NCBI RefSeq assembly: GCF_047948215.1
Contig: NC_134455.1
Location: forward strand, 343,008,997-343,072,996
Length of the DNA: 64,000 nucleotides
From: Lycorma delicatula
Lineage: Eukaryota > Arthropoda > Insecta > Hemiptera > Fulgoridae
Reading direction: 5' to 3'
In this document: positions 37,201 through 46,260 of the stretch, in pieces
Layout: each line of letters begins with the position of its first letter
Position numbering within the stretch: position 1 is the first letter of the stretch
The notes under the pieces: model-generated
The model's database searches: none
Told to the model about the DNA's origin: nothing
The model's input: the letters and a program-made list of their open reading frames with translations, nothing else
Position numbers and translations under genes: made by a program

Positions 37201-39225
37201 TCAGACATGTAATGAATATATTCCCACCAATAGAATCATGGGAATTGTTTTTCAAAAAACAACAATTGCCTTAGTTGTCGATTGACTGACTTAGTAGTCG
37301 AATCTATGAATATTTTTTATTGACTCTGTAAAACAAAATTACCAATGTGATCCAAATATGGTTAGACCACCATATATAACGTGAACTATCAATAAAACTA
37401 AGTATTTATGTAAAAAGTAAAGGGTGTGGTTGTCTGATACATGCAGAAATTGTGTGTGAAGACTGCTTTGAAAAGTAAAGAATTAACAGATAAGTATCTT
37501 GTTTATTTACCATGCATTTCTCTTCTAACCTACGTCAAATTAAATCTTACATTGCTACCTTTGTAAATATTTAAGATTTTGTTATATACAAATGATTTAA
37601 TAGAGGTTTTCATTTTTTAAATAACATTTTTGCAAGATACTCAGATTTTTAATATAAAAAAATTGTATTTTTTAAAAATTCTTTAAAAATATTTAAAACT
37701 TTTTCAAAATGAAATAATATTATCTTATCTTGTATCGCTCTAGATATTAATGATTTTTTGTAATTAAATATATTTAATATTGATATATCGTGTTTTATTT
37801 CTTGGGTCCAACAGACCCAGCCTAACCATTATTGAGTTATCCTTAAGTTATTGAGTTATTAAGTTATCCTTAACTTTTTTCTGCCCGACCACCATAGGGT
37901 TAATCAAACATAAATCTAAAATAACTGACAATATGAAAAAGCATAAAAAAAATAAATAATCTACCACATTTGAAGAACATCATTTTAATTTAAAGACGAA
38001 TTGAAAAAAATGTTTTTCACGTATCTTGTGCTTTTTAAAATAAGCTTTATTTATCTAAAATGTGAATAAATGAAAAAAGGCCACCTAAACAAAAACTAGC
38101 TGATCACAAGAAACAGAAAAGGTAAGAAATCTGCATCTTCATAAATATAAAAAAAGAATAAAGAAATGACAAAGACTAAAAAGCATTAACTACGGTTACA
38201 CTCTGCAAAGTGTAAATATGCATAATTTTTTTTACATCTACTTGTCATACTGCTAAATTTTTGTTTGAAAATTGAAAATCAGAATGACATCAGGTTTATA
38301 TCATTACAATATAACAATCCATTACCCAGCAATGATGATGATTTTGATTATATTTACACTAAAAACATATGAATGTTTATGATTTGAGGATTAAAGCAAA
38401 TCCAAAATTAGATAGATTGATATTTAGTTGATGACCTTGACTTTGTTTACAACTTTTTCAATAAATTAAAACAAATAAATTAGCATCATTTAAAAATTGT
38501 GAATTACATTTTAAACCAGTAGTATGAAAAAATAAAGAAAATAGAGAATGGCAGTCATCAAAAATAAATACAATTAAGGATGAGCTTTTTAGAAATGTTT
38601 CATATTTTAAAACAACATTAAGTCATGGGCATCAAAATTAAAATTTTTGCTGATATCGTTCTTGGAAATAAATTTTCTCGGGTAACAAGAGTAGACATTT
38701 ACAAAAATTATTAAAACATCTACTTCATTAAAAAAAAAATTTTACAAAGCTATCATTTTATAACCCGGAGATACACATCAAATATCGTTTTGGAAGGTAA
38801 AACACCTACATAAATGCGACCAACAGGATCGATTTATTTTCCCATAAATAACACATCTTAATAAACTTTAAACTTGTTTTAACTATAAAAAATAGTTTTA
38901 GGGGCAGATATAATATTTTAATTGATAGAAAATATACCTACTATAGTTTTTCTTTAACTTAGTCCTGTAAAGTATAAAAACAAATGACTTTTCCAGTCTG
39001 ACCTTGTGCGAGAGCAACATTTTGTTAGAAAAAAAGTTATATGTAACATGTTAAAGAACACGTTACATAAATTAATTTCTTACCTCCAGGAGTTGTAGAG
39101 TACAATGTTCCTCCAGGTGTTGTGGAGTAATCTACTGGCAATTGAGAAGAATCGTTAATAAGAATTCTACGAGAAGGAATTGTCTGACTTTGGGTGGCCT
39201 GACGAGCGACAGGAGATGCTGACAT
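22193..39225 (-). CDS. Thor: eIF4E-binding protein (4E-BP), three coding exons, 120 aa
   Basis: Splicing 39225-39084, 31210-31037 and 22239-22193 gives one open frame of 363 nt including TAA. The protein starts [20 protein letters not shown]. It carries STTPGG twice (T36 and T45, the mTOR priming sites in the family), the eIF4E-binding motif Y53-ERAT-LL, RNSP (S64) and RTPP (T69). It ends FQMDM, which matches the TOS (TOR signalling) motif pattern. Length is close to human 4E-BP1 (118) and fly Thor (117). Known role: it sequesters cytoplasmic eIF4E and blocks cap-dependent translation until phosphorylated by TOR. Both introns are GT-AG and phase 1. They are about 7.9 and 8.8 kb and full of transposons. 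The start ATG is the first in frame; no transcript evidence is available. Confidence 0.93.
22957..25029 (+). pseudogene. RTE LINE ORF: endonuclease and RT palm, truncated at 690 aa
   Basis: Residues 70-310 form an APE-like endonuclease: [10 protein letters not shown] (70-79), SEVRW with E104, [10 protein letters not shown] (205-214) and SDH at 300-302. The expected GDWN/GDFN reads GNWN, so a conserved metal-site Asp (residue 208) is Asn, which should cripple cleavage. Residues 535-690 begin the reverse transcriptase: [49 protein letters not shown], and motif [10 protein letters not shown] (663-671). The ORF stops at KLGFKYR before the FADD box, which lies downstream at 25255. The first ~65 residues include a 38-bp perfect palindrome and are probably not all native coding sequence. 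Confidence 0.85.
23040..23077. repeat. 38-bp perfect palindrome
   Basis: The two 19-bp halves, centred at 23058/23059, are exact reverse complements with no loop (core CCAAGGAAGGCCTTCCTTGG). It lies at the upstream edge of the LINE coding region, encoding residues 28-41. Confidence 0.95.
25042..25077. repeat. 18-bp tandem duplication in the RTE LINE
   Basis: TAACATGTACAGGAACCG occurs twice back to back at 25042-25059 and 25060-25077. It sits where the RT would read the ANMYRN block, so it is a recent micro-duplication in a dead copy. Confidence 0.95.
25090..26020 (+). pseudogene. RTE LINE RT C-terminus, in broken frames
   Basis: The frame resumes with [20 protein letters not shown], then a stop, then the ORF 25255-25518 opening [14 protein letters not shown] (motif C, FADD) and continuing to FCYLGVELL. 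After more stops, 25618-26097 gives [44 protein letters not shown] and [16 protein letters not shown]. These are the conserved thumb and C-terminal blocks of the family, in the correct order. The last coding block, WRAATNQ, is followed by an A-rich run. Confidence 0.85.
27040..29048 (-). pseudogene. Decayed gene of the long-TIR transposon (DDE transposase-like)
   Basis: Read on the minus strand from 29048, an N-terminal block has a Cys/His-rich region: [26 protein letters not shown], then [15 protein letters not shown]. Further on come [18 protein letters not shown] and HSVC-like text with [10 protein letters not shown]. Next is the longest clean ORF (27619-28047) with [32 protein letters not shown] and [20 protein letters not shown] followed by HW. 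The end reads [13 protein letters not shown] and AEWHFFA. This order matches a family often annotated only as uncharacterised proteins in hemipteran and cnidarian genomes, where I recall DFAENY and FSDG acidic motifs. Here the second reads FSSG, so an acidic residue is lost. Superfamily is my inference. Confidence 0.65.
30067..30362 (-). mobile_element. tRNA-derived SINE, copy 2
   Basis: Reverse-strand copy of the 7692 SINE. Box B appears on the plus strand as GGACTTGAAC (30285-30294), and box A as its complement near 30345-30352. The T-rich end at 30067 is the complement of the A-tail. It inserted just 40 bp beyond the right end of the long-TIR transposon, within 4E-BP intron 2. Confidence 0.85.
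30376..31036. other. 4E-BP intron 2, proximal part
   Basis: AT-rich intronic DNA between the SINE and exon 2. No further feature recognised. Confidence 0.5.
31037..31210 (-). CDS. Thor: 4E-BP coding exon 2
   Basis: 174 nt between an acceptor (CTTTTTTCAG) and a donor (GTAAAATTAT). It encodes [18 protein letters not shown] and the middle region through SSPIKK. It holds the eIF4E-binding helix and the phosphorylation sites equivalent to human S65 and T70. Confidence 0.93.
31211..32280. other. 4E-BP intron 1, part
   Basis: AT-rich intronic DNA; an (ATT)n-like run lies near 31302-31320. No gene. Confidence 0.45.
32285..32640 (+). repeat. Coding-like tandem repeat of about 60-66 bp
   Basis: Four to five degenerate units follow each other, anchored by GATAAATATAAAGAGGA or close variants at about 32300, 32359, 32489 and 32568. 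Each is followed by GAAAATGTT-like sequence and AAAGAAAGAATAAAAA. In one frame a unit reads DDKYKEEEN, then KERIKKLR, a charged roughly 20-residue repeat. It resembles charged repeats near the N-terminus of some large insect transposon proteins, such as Helitron-type proteins, but I cannot assign it. Stops interrupt it. Confidence 0.6.
32641..33164. other. 4E-BP intron 1, AT-rich
   Basis: No feature supported. Confidence 0.4.
33165..33606. mobile_element. Non-coding repeat with a terminal hairpin
   Basis: The block from GGAGATTAAATCTGATTC to the hairpin has repeat-like composition and strongly resembles a family I recall as abundant in hemipteran assemblies. It contains GGTTATAACTCAGGAACC and TGGTTAATCGTTTTTGAG. 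It ends in a perfect hairpin (33582-33606) with arms TTTTACTTC and GAAGTAAAA around a 7-nt loop GTACAAG. A 3' hairpin is reminiscent of Helitrons, but no CTRR end follows. It has no coding capacity. Confidence 0.55.
33607..36532. other. 4E-BP intron 1, AT-rich, with two small hairpins
   Basis: No gene was recognised. Perfect 10-bp-arm hairpins with the same loop AGTA occur at 34613-34636 (arm TTTCGTAAGT) and 35869-35892 (arm GCAGGTAGTC). Confidence 0.5.
36533..37899 (+). mobile_element. piggyBac-like element, internally deleted
   Basis: TTAA lies immediately outside both ends (36529-36532 and 37900-37903), the piggyBac target site. The ends are inverted: CCCTAGTATGGTCAGGCAG on the left and, reverse-complemented, CCCTATGGTGGTCGGGCAG on the right. 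The interior plus strand retains transposase pieces: an acidic N-terminal region (37000s) and [13 protein letters not shown] resembling the region before the catalytic domain. A C-terminal Cys-rich piece reads [19 protein letters not shown]. At 1.37 kb it lacks most of the catalytic domain, so it is a non-autonomous deletion derivative in intron 1 of 4E-BP. Confidence 0.85.
37904..39083. other. 4E-BP intron 1, 5' part
   Basis: AT-rich intronic sequence up to the exon 1 donor. No feature recognised. Confidence 0.45.
39084..39225 (-). CDS. Thor: 4E-BP coding exon 1
   Basis: 142 nt encode residues 1-47 plus the first base of codon 48. The exon ends CCTGGAG before the donor GTAAGAAATT. It contains the IP-containing N-terminal segment (QTIPSRR, at the position of the vertebrate RAIP motif) and both TTPGG phosphorylation sites. 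Upstream DNA to about 39780 should hold the 5' UTR and promoter. A GT-AG-like donor context (G, then GTAAGC, at 39548-39543) could indicate a non-coding first exon, but this is unproven. Confidence 0.93.
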
Positions 39226-39780
39226 AATGACTTTTTATTATTTATGATACAAAAAGAATAATGCTTAACGAAACCAGCAAATACTTATTAAATGATAACG
39301 ATAATTCTACAACTACGTATAAATTTTTAAACTTGGAAGATCTATATTTTCAGGAAGTATAAAATATCTTTTTTTACGAAGAAACAGATTACAAGATAAA
39401 GTATAAGATAAAATAAGAAGGCAGAAGAAAGAATAACAGAGTTAAACACGAATTATTGCTACCTCAACTTAACACCCCTTAGACACCATTAACATCCAGC
39501 ACTGCACAGTAGGAACCAATGCGTTGCAGAAAAACATACACGCTTACCAACAAACAAATACAATAAAATGTCGTTGAATTCGGTAACTTGAAATTCAAGA
39601 AGTGTGATAAATTACCACAAATTGTATGATTTCAAAATAGTTTAATCTCATTAAAATAATTCTAGTAAAAATTTTAAATATGATTTCAACAACACAGTAT
39701 TCAATAACAAACAAATGAAATAATTCAACACAACAGACACGTTGTTCACAACTGCGTCGTAGTCGGCGGGAGTGTACAAC
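39226..39780 (-). promoter_or_regulatory. Presumed 5' UTR and promoter region of 4E-BP
   Basis: The region upstream of the start codon contains one conspicuously GC-richer spot at 39745-39775 (CCCGCCGACTACGACGCAG on the minus strand) that could sit at a transcription start. This is inferred from position and composition only; no TATA box or initiator could be called. Confidence 0.3.
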
Positions 39781-42069
39781 TTAAATTAGGGTACTGTTTG
39801 AACTATCAAGGTTATAAAAGAAATAAAAATTGACATCAACCAGAATAAAATATCACCTACAAGGTAAAACTTGTTTTTTGTCATAACGTATAACTTTATC
39901 TTCGTCATAGCAAATGTATTTACTTTGCTCATGATATTTATTTTCAGAAGCACTAAATAATAAATCAAGCATATTTGTATAATAAAAAAATTATAAACAA
40001 AACAGTGAACTGAAATATCAGTGTATACTGAAATTATGGCATTCAATAAATATATTCTGATTTGGATTCTCCAAATCAATTTCTGAAAGGGATTCAAGAA
40101 TCTTAAATGTAAGAATTCTATAAAAAAAGGATAGATTCTATAGAAAAAGTATAGGAATTATTATAATGAGATATTTAGAAAAATTCTTACAATTTAAGCA
40201 ATAAATCATCAAGTGGTAATATTGTATTAATCATTATTTCACAAATAATGCAAACTGTAATTTACATAATGTTATACAAGACATTAATGAATTCTATAGA
40301 TGTAGGCCAAGTGATGCATTCATTACAGTGCTAAACTGCCCAGAATTTACTAGTTGAGAACAATAAGTTGTAAATATACAACTTATTCTCAACAATAACA
40401 ACGAGATTCCAAACACCTTTTAATCAGTCTTTATTTATAACTATGGATCTCTTTGGCATTAAAAACATATTAAACGGGTAACTATAATCAAAATAAAAAA
40501 ATTGACCCGAATTGTCCTAAAAAAACAATTTTATTTAAAATAATAAAATATTTTATTTTTCTTATAATTTACAAAAACTTTGTTTAGTAAACATATTGTA
40601 TAACTTGAAAAACTTAATTAGTTACAAACATTTTAGTTATTCTAGTTCAAATATTTTCTCTGTCATGTGTCAAATAAAACAAAACATATTTAAACAATTT
40701 ATTAATTAAAATTAAAATGACATTTCTATTAAGAAAAATCATCTGCAAACAAAGGGTGATAATACTCATATCTGAATGTAGGATTCTATTCAACCTTACA
40801 TAGTGTAATCTTATTCATTAATTATATACTAAAAATAAAATTTTCAATAAACTATTAAATGTATTAGGATAATTTTTAAAAAAATTACTAATATATTAAA
40901 AAATAATACTCATTATATAAAAAAAGAAGACTACTATAAAAAAAAAGGAATCGATTTCTATATTTGTCAAATTAACAAATTTTTAAATGGAGGAATGGAG
41001 TGGTTCTGTTAAACAAACCTAGTTCTGAAAATAAAAATGTTTTTCTATACAAAGACTTGTCGGGATGAGAGATGCCAACCATTTTCCACTTTTTAGTTAG
41101 AGCTCTATTATTCCGTCAACAAAATCCCCTTCATTCTTACTCATTATGAAAAACATAATAAATACTGTTGAATAGAAATCACATTAACTTTTGAATTCAC
41201 ACAAAATACCTGTTATAAAGATTGTGCTGCATTTTATGGCCTTTAATATACGAAATAACAATTTTTTCTGGTAGACAAACTTTTTTATAAAAATTCAAAA
41301 ACAATTTTTGCCAAAAGGTGGCAAGGAGTAAAAAATAAAATAAATTAAATTTTCACTATATACTTTTATAATTTGGGACTTACTGTGTTGATAAGTATTA
41401 AAATCTAATCAAAATCATTGGAACAATTTTTAGGGTTAGATTTTGAAAAATGTTACTGTAGTTTAAAACCAACATTTTGGGTTTGATATTGAAAGGATTG
41501 AAATGACACATAGATATTTTTAGTGAAATATTTTCAGTTCTACAAGTGGTAAAATCCTGTGGACCAAACTCAGGCATAAAAAAAGACTTAAAAACAACTT
41601 TTTATTATTACCTGACACTTGAATACCTGATTAGTATTTCATCCAGAGTTACTAGTGAACTTATTTTATAAGACTGATGAAAGACCACATAAACCAACAT
41701 CAGAATAAACCAACTCACTTAAATATATCCATAAAAAGTAACATACACATATACACACATGTATATGTAAGGTGAGATTTCCCTTGAGAAAAAAGTGGTA
41801 GATCTATTTTTCTTGGGTTGGTATATTTCATTAAGTAACTGTGAGTGCAGGAATTAGATTACTTACAAATTATAATATTTTTTATTAAAAAACAGTAGGA
41901 TAAAATGCCACTGTTCACTCTTTCATGGATGAAGTAGAGGAACCCTTTGTTTAACAATGGTTGTGGTAACTTATGTTAGCCTTCTTTGCTAACATTAATA
42001 ATATTTATTATTGTTATTAATATTCCTAATATGTGCATTGCTATCTGTTCAACTAGTGAAGAATAAGCA
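39781..42069. other. AT-rich non-coding stretch
   Basis: No gene recognised. A near-perfect hairpin at 40353-40393 has 17-bp arms (TACAACTTATTCTCAAC and its complement with one 3-nt insertion) and loop AATA. Confidence 0.45.
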
Positions 42070-42345
42070 ACCCCCCCCCCCCACAGCCAATAAGATGAGG
42101 ATGCTATATGACTTGTAATTGAAGTGTAGTCTTGCAAAGACTCAAGCCAACCATTCATTAGAAATGTGGTTAATTAAACTCTAACAACCAAAGTACACCA
42201 GTATCCATTGTGTGGTATTTAAATCCCATATAAAAGCAACCAACTTTTATTAGAATTTGAACCTGCAAAATTTCGACTTTGAAAATCAGCTGTTAAACAA
42301 GTTATTTGCAATGACAAGTTTACCGCTGGTGCAGCCCAGTAGGCT
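42070..42345 (-). mobile_element. tRNA-derived SINE, copy 3, degenerate
   Basis: The minus-strand body matches copies 1 and 2: the complement of TGTGGTTAATTAAACTCTAAC and the downstream CACCAGTATCC block. The tRNA-like head is eroded, so box A and B are not intact. The tail end begins next to a run of 12 C at 42071-42082. Confidence 0.7.
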
Positions 42346-42639
42346 ATAAATAATATGTGAGGAAAAAATAAAAGTAAAAAGTGTTGGTTATAATGTAAAG
42401 AATTATTTCTTAAACATACCAACTCTCCAGTCTGTTGAACTTACAAAGTTATTAATGGCGTCATCATAAAATTTGTACAGTACACTTACATAAAAAAATC
42501 AATCCAGAATTAACATTTATGGGAAATTTTGTAAATATTTAGAAATTTCAAAGTAAGCATGTATTTAACAAAATTAGTTTTCCCATATGAAAGTACAATA
42601 TCATTTCTGATAGATAAATATATAATTTTTTTTTTCATC

Positions 42640-43430
42640 TTTTATGATTGCGTAAGATCACTTGAGTCAGTTCATTATCCAAGTCTGTTTGAAGGGACTG
42701 TTTAGGTCTTGCGGTCCTCTCAGTACTTTTTCATATGTTTCAATCTCTGTGCCCTCTCTGGTGTTGAAAATGTTCATGTTGTATTTTCTTTCTTGTGAGT
42801 CTGAAGCGAGTGTTTTTGTCCTTGATTCTTTTGTTTAATTTTATCTTGTCTGTGGTATCTTCTGGTTTAAGGCCAATTTTCCTCAGATCCTCTCTTATTT
42901 CTCTGATCCATCTCTATCCCGTCTTGGTGTTTTTCAAGTTGAGATTGTACTGTACTAGCTGTTTCAGAAGCCTCAAATCTTGCATCCTCATGGGGTGTCC
43001 AAAGAATCCTAGTCTCCTCTTATGCATGTTATCAGTGAAGGGTTCTAACAATTTGTACATGACTTTGTTGGACACAATCCACTACTGCCCGTCTTTCTGG
43101 CACTTTTTGTTGATGCAGATTCTTCCAATTTCTGGAGTCTGTTGGTCTTTAATTGATAGTTCAGGTGAAAGAGTGTTTCTGCTGTATATGTGGCTTCCAG
43201 TTTTATAACTCTGTTGTAGTGTTTTATTTTTGCATTTATAGGTAGAAATTTTTTACTGTAGGTGCACCAGGTTAATTTTTGTGCTTTAGCTATTTTTTTG
43301 TTGTACTTGTTTGAATTGAGGTTTTTTTATTTAGGTTGTTTGTTATTATTTCTCTAAATTGAGTTTATATTTTTTTGGGAGGGAACGTTTTTGTGTTATC
43401 ATTGCCTGAGCCAAAATATTAACAGAAAAG
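42640..43430 (-). pseudogene. LINE reverse transcriptase C-terminal fragment
   Basis: The minus-strand translation yields KKIAKAQKLTW, KFLPINAKIKHYNRVIK, LEATYTAETLFHLN and KTNRLQKLE. In another frame it continues KDGQ-like text, MHKRRLGFFGHPMRMQD and RLLKQLVQYNLNLKNTK. This is the order TYAAETL-type, then HMRKRRLxFFGH, seen at the end of several LINE RT proteins. It is frame-broken and carries no catalytic motifs. It is a different family from the RNase-H LINE next to it. The plus ORF at 42795-43208 is its shadow. Confidence 0.6.
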
Positions 43431-43639
43431 CCCTTTCTCACAAATTAAAAAATATTAATAAAAAATGGGTTAAAACTAAGATAATAATAAGATTAAAACT
43501 AAAATAATAAAATAAACGTAACTATTAGGATAAAATATGTAACACGAATAACAAAATAAAAAAAAATTTATGGTTGGTTATCATTAAATCTTATGAAGTA
43601 TACTGATTCTTCTTAGAAGTAATAATACCTGATTTAGTA

Positions 43640-44462
43640 CACTCTTATCATTTCATAGAATGTGATGAATGTCCTTCGGTTATTTAAATTTATGATGCGA
43701 GACTGCATAACATATGCAGTTCACAAAGATATGGCGCACAGTCAAGCGGCAGTTGTATCATACGTACAGTGGTGTGTTTTCTGCTGACATCAGATATCAT
43801 TGAGTAGGTCTGGTATGTTCTAATCGCAATCGGCACACGACCACTTCCTCTCAGTGAATTTTTCTGCATGAAGAGTGCCATAGTAATGCCATATTTTTTA
43901 TGTATCGCAGATTATTATCCACTGCAACAGTCCAGTCACCTTACCACCTTCTTTGAAAAGTATGTTTAATGGAATAAAATTTTAGTAGTAACTAGAGTGG
44001 TGAAAGGCAATAGGCTACATGTAACTTTAGCAGCGGAATCTGCACGTTCATTACCCAGCATTCCAACATGGCTAGGGATCCAGGAGAAATTCACTCGTGT
44101 GTTTTGAAAATTCAACTTGGTAAATGAATTATGAATTTTGGTGACAATAGGATGTCTAGAATACAAATCTTGTAAAGATTGGAGTGCACTACACAAATTG
44201 CTACAGATAAGAATGTGATGACTTATGATATTCAAAGCCATATTGATGGTATACAGTTCAGCATTGTATATACTTGTAACACCAGGTAAATCAAGCACAT
44301 AGGTTCTGCTATTTACAAAAAAAGCACGTCTAATGGTATCTTGCTTCAACCCATCTGTGTATAATATTGCGCAATTTGTGAGTAATTTGTGAGTACTACT
44401 GCGTTTATCGTTAGTAGAAAATGGTTTGCTGCAAGACAAGAGGAGTTGTTAATTTTTTATTA
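43640..44462 (-). pseudogene. LINE RNase H domain and C-terminal zinc region (3' part of a split LINE)
   Basis: The ORF 44439-43966 reads as an RNase H domain: ILYTDGLKQ (D29), IYNAELYTINMALN (E61), ICSNLCSALQSL and VNFSWIPSHVGMLGNERADS (D134). The third acidic position is Asn (N81) where the family has Asp, so catalysis should be lost. Downstream (43640-43900), RLRLEHTRPTQ and NCRLTVRHIFVNC correspond to the conserved RLRIGHT and CRLTVRHILVEC blocks after RNase H. The upstream half of this LINE continues at 45650, beyond an inserted mariner-like element. Confidence 0.78.
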
Positions 44463-44474
44463 TATATAGTGAGG

Positions 44475-45650
44475 TCACAGTTAAAATTTATGGGCGTCTA
44501 ATCTCCATGGAGGATATGAACAAGGATATGCTGGGAAAATAAAATGTGTGTCAAAATTTAAAAGATTCATTAAATGCTGGGTATGAACACCCACTGGTGC
44601 TACACAGGATTATCATAAAAGAATGGTGTGGTTTCAGTAATTCATAAGAAGATTGTAGGGAAATTTCTAGGTGTTTTATTGGTATCCCTGAAAGAAGAAA
44701 CTGGATCAGTTAAGAAACAGAAATCAACCAGCAGACCAAGTGTACCAGACGAAATGGTTGAACTAATTAGACAATCGGCAATTAGAAATCTTGGGAAGTC
44801 CATCTCCCGTCGAATCATCGAATTAGGTATTCCAAAATCAACAGTTCACGAAGTTTTACATAAAAAACTGAAATTACACGCTTATAAAATCCAGATACTG
44901 CAGGAATTGAAACCCGATGATGGTGTAAAACGTTACAATTTCGCTGTTGAAATGTTGGACAAAATAAGTGAAAACGAATCATTTTTAGATGATATAATTT
45001 TTACAGACGAAGCTACATTCCATGTGAATGGATGTGTTAACAGACACAATTCACTAATATGGGGCTCTGAAAACCCACACGCAATTATTGAGAAACAACG
45101 CGATTTGTCTAAAGTTAATGTTTGGTGTGGTGTGATGAAAAATCGTGTAATAGGGCCTTTCTTCTTTGCTGAAAAAACAATTAATGGAGCTGTGTATCTT
45201 GACATGTTAACCAATTATTGCTTACTTCAGCTGGATGAACTCGAAAATATTCATCAACTTCATTTCCAACAAGATGGTGCTCCCCCGCACTTCAATGCAT
45301 TGGTCATGGACGCTTTGAACGAAAAATTTGTAGAATGATGGATAGGCTGGCAAGGACCCATACTTTCACCTCCAAGGAGTCCAGACCTGACACCTTGCGA
45401 CTTTTTCTTGTGGGGGTACATCAAAAGCGTTGTTTATACACAAAAAATTCGCGACCTAAACCACTTAAAAAACAGAATTAATGAAGCAATGACAACCATT
45501 AACGAAGAAATGTTAACCAATGTTTGGAGAGAAGTTGAGTATCGTTTAGAATTTGTCGAGTGACTAAGGGCGCACGTATTGAAATTTATTAATTATGTAA
45601 AAAAATGTTTCAGACGACAAATTTGAAAAATAAAAAACATAAACTGTAAG
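44475..45650 (+). mobile_element. Mariner-like element inserted in the LINE
   Basis: A plus-strand transposase remnant separates the RNase H part of a minus-strand LINE from its RT part. The ends are approximate: CACAGTTAAAATTTATG near 44475 and, inverted, TACAGTTTATG near 45650 share only short similarity. A perfect 21-bp tandem duplication (45645-45686) abuts the right end. Confidence 0.65.
44628..45563 (+). pseudogene. Mariner-like transposase, DD41D spacing, one internal stop
   Basis: Residues 20-110 carry the DNA-binding part (EETGSVKK, SRRIIELGIPKSTV, LHAYKIQILQELKPDD). FTDEATFHVNG holds the first Asp (D127), WCGVMKNRVIGPFFF follows, and FQQDGAPPHFN has the second (D216). A TGA at 45336-45338, probably a mutated Arg codon, interrupts the frame. 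Beyond it, reading continues in the same frame with RSPDLTPCDFFLWG, the third Asp at 45399-45401, to a TGA at 45561. The second-to-third spacing is 41 residues. The N-terminal ~60 residues of a normal protein are missing, so the copy is dead even apart from the stop. Confidence 0.82.
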
Positions 45651-45686
45651 TAATTCTGTTTTAGATGTAAGTAATTCTGTTTTAGA
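45645..45686. repeat. 21-bp tandem duplication
   Basis: TGTAAGTAATTCTGTTTTAG followed by A is repeated exactly, back to back, at the boundary between the mariner-like element and the interrupted LINE. Confidence 0.95.
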
Positions 45687-46260
45687 CGTGGATGGTTCTC
45701 ATGTCATTGGAAATGAGGGTTTATGCATGAGGGTTTGCTTTATGAACCAGGGGATTTGGTTTTCCTTTAAGACAGGCAGAGTAAGATGCTAGTAGCTGGT
45801 CTCATCTATCCCAAAGTGATGGTTCATCACAATTAAAAAGTATGCTTACGACAGGGCTTGATCTAAGTGTACCAGTGGCAAGATGAAGAATGTATTTTCT
45901 ACATTTCCACGATGAGAATCTTGTGTTGATCAATTAATTTGGTTATTACTTTAGTTTACCAGTCTACATGAGTGAGTTTACATTTTGTGTTGAAATGTAT
46001 GTGATTTGCTTTGGTTTGGTTTTGGATTTTGTATTGTTTTTCTTCATATGTGCGATATTAGGGCATTCCAATGCTTCTGATCACATGTTACCTTCTAATT
46101 GGCAGCCCACCATATCCAAGTGCTGCCTTCTCTAAACTCTGGCGTAGCTTGATTCAGTGCCAGTGGAGCAGTCCTTAAAAAATCTTTCATGATTGACTAT
46201 CTAGGGGTCACCTGTGGTGGGACTAGATTCCAAGTAACAACTCTGAATGAGATCTAATGA
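45687..46260 (-). pseudogene. RNase-H LINE, 5' part of the split copy
   Basis: On the minus strand, 45960-45700 reads LHLATGTLRSSPVVS, FNCDEPSLWDR, LASYSACLKGKPNPLVHKAN, the RT tail that should lead into the RNase H domain at 44439. It matches the HLATGAFR-SPVV block of the LINE at 13260, so the two are related. Upstream, 46060-45960 reads QITYISTQNVNSLM and TGKLK, which could be the start of an endonuclease domain. If so, most of the endonuclease and RT are deleted between them. That last point is tentative. Confidence 0.65.

Noticed and set aside
36813..37255. Minus-strand ORFs of 81 and 74 aa
   Set aside because: They are shadows of the plus-strand piggyBac transposase remnant.
39226..40100. 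FOXO-like cores (RTAAAYA) upstream of 4E-BP, attractive because Thor is a FOXO target in flies
   Set aside because: Such heptamers occur by chance very often in this AT-rich DNA; I found no clustered full consensus.
42795..43208. 137-aa plus-strand ORF with hydrophobic residues
   Set aside because: It is the antisense shadow of a LINE RT fragment that reads sensibly on the minus strand.
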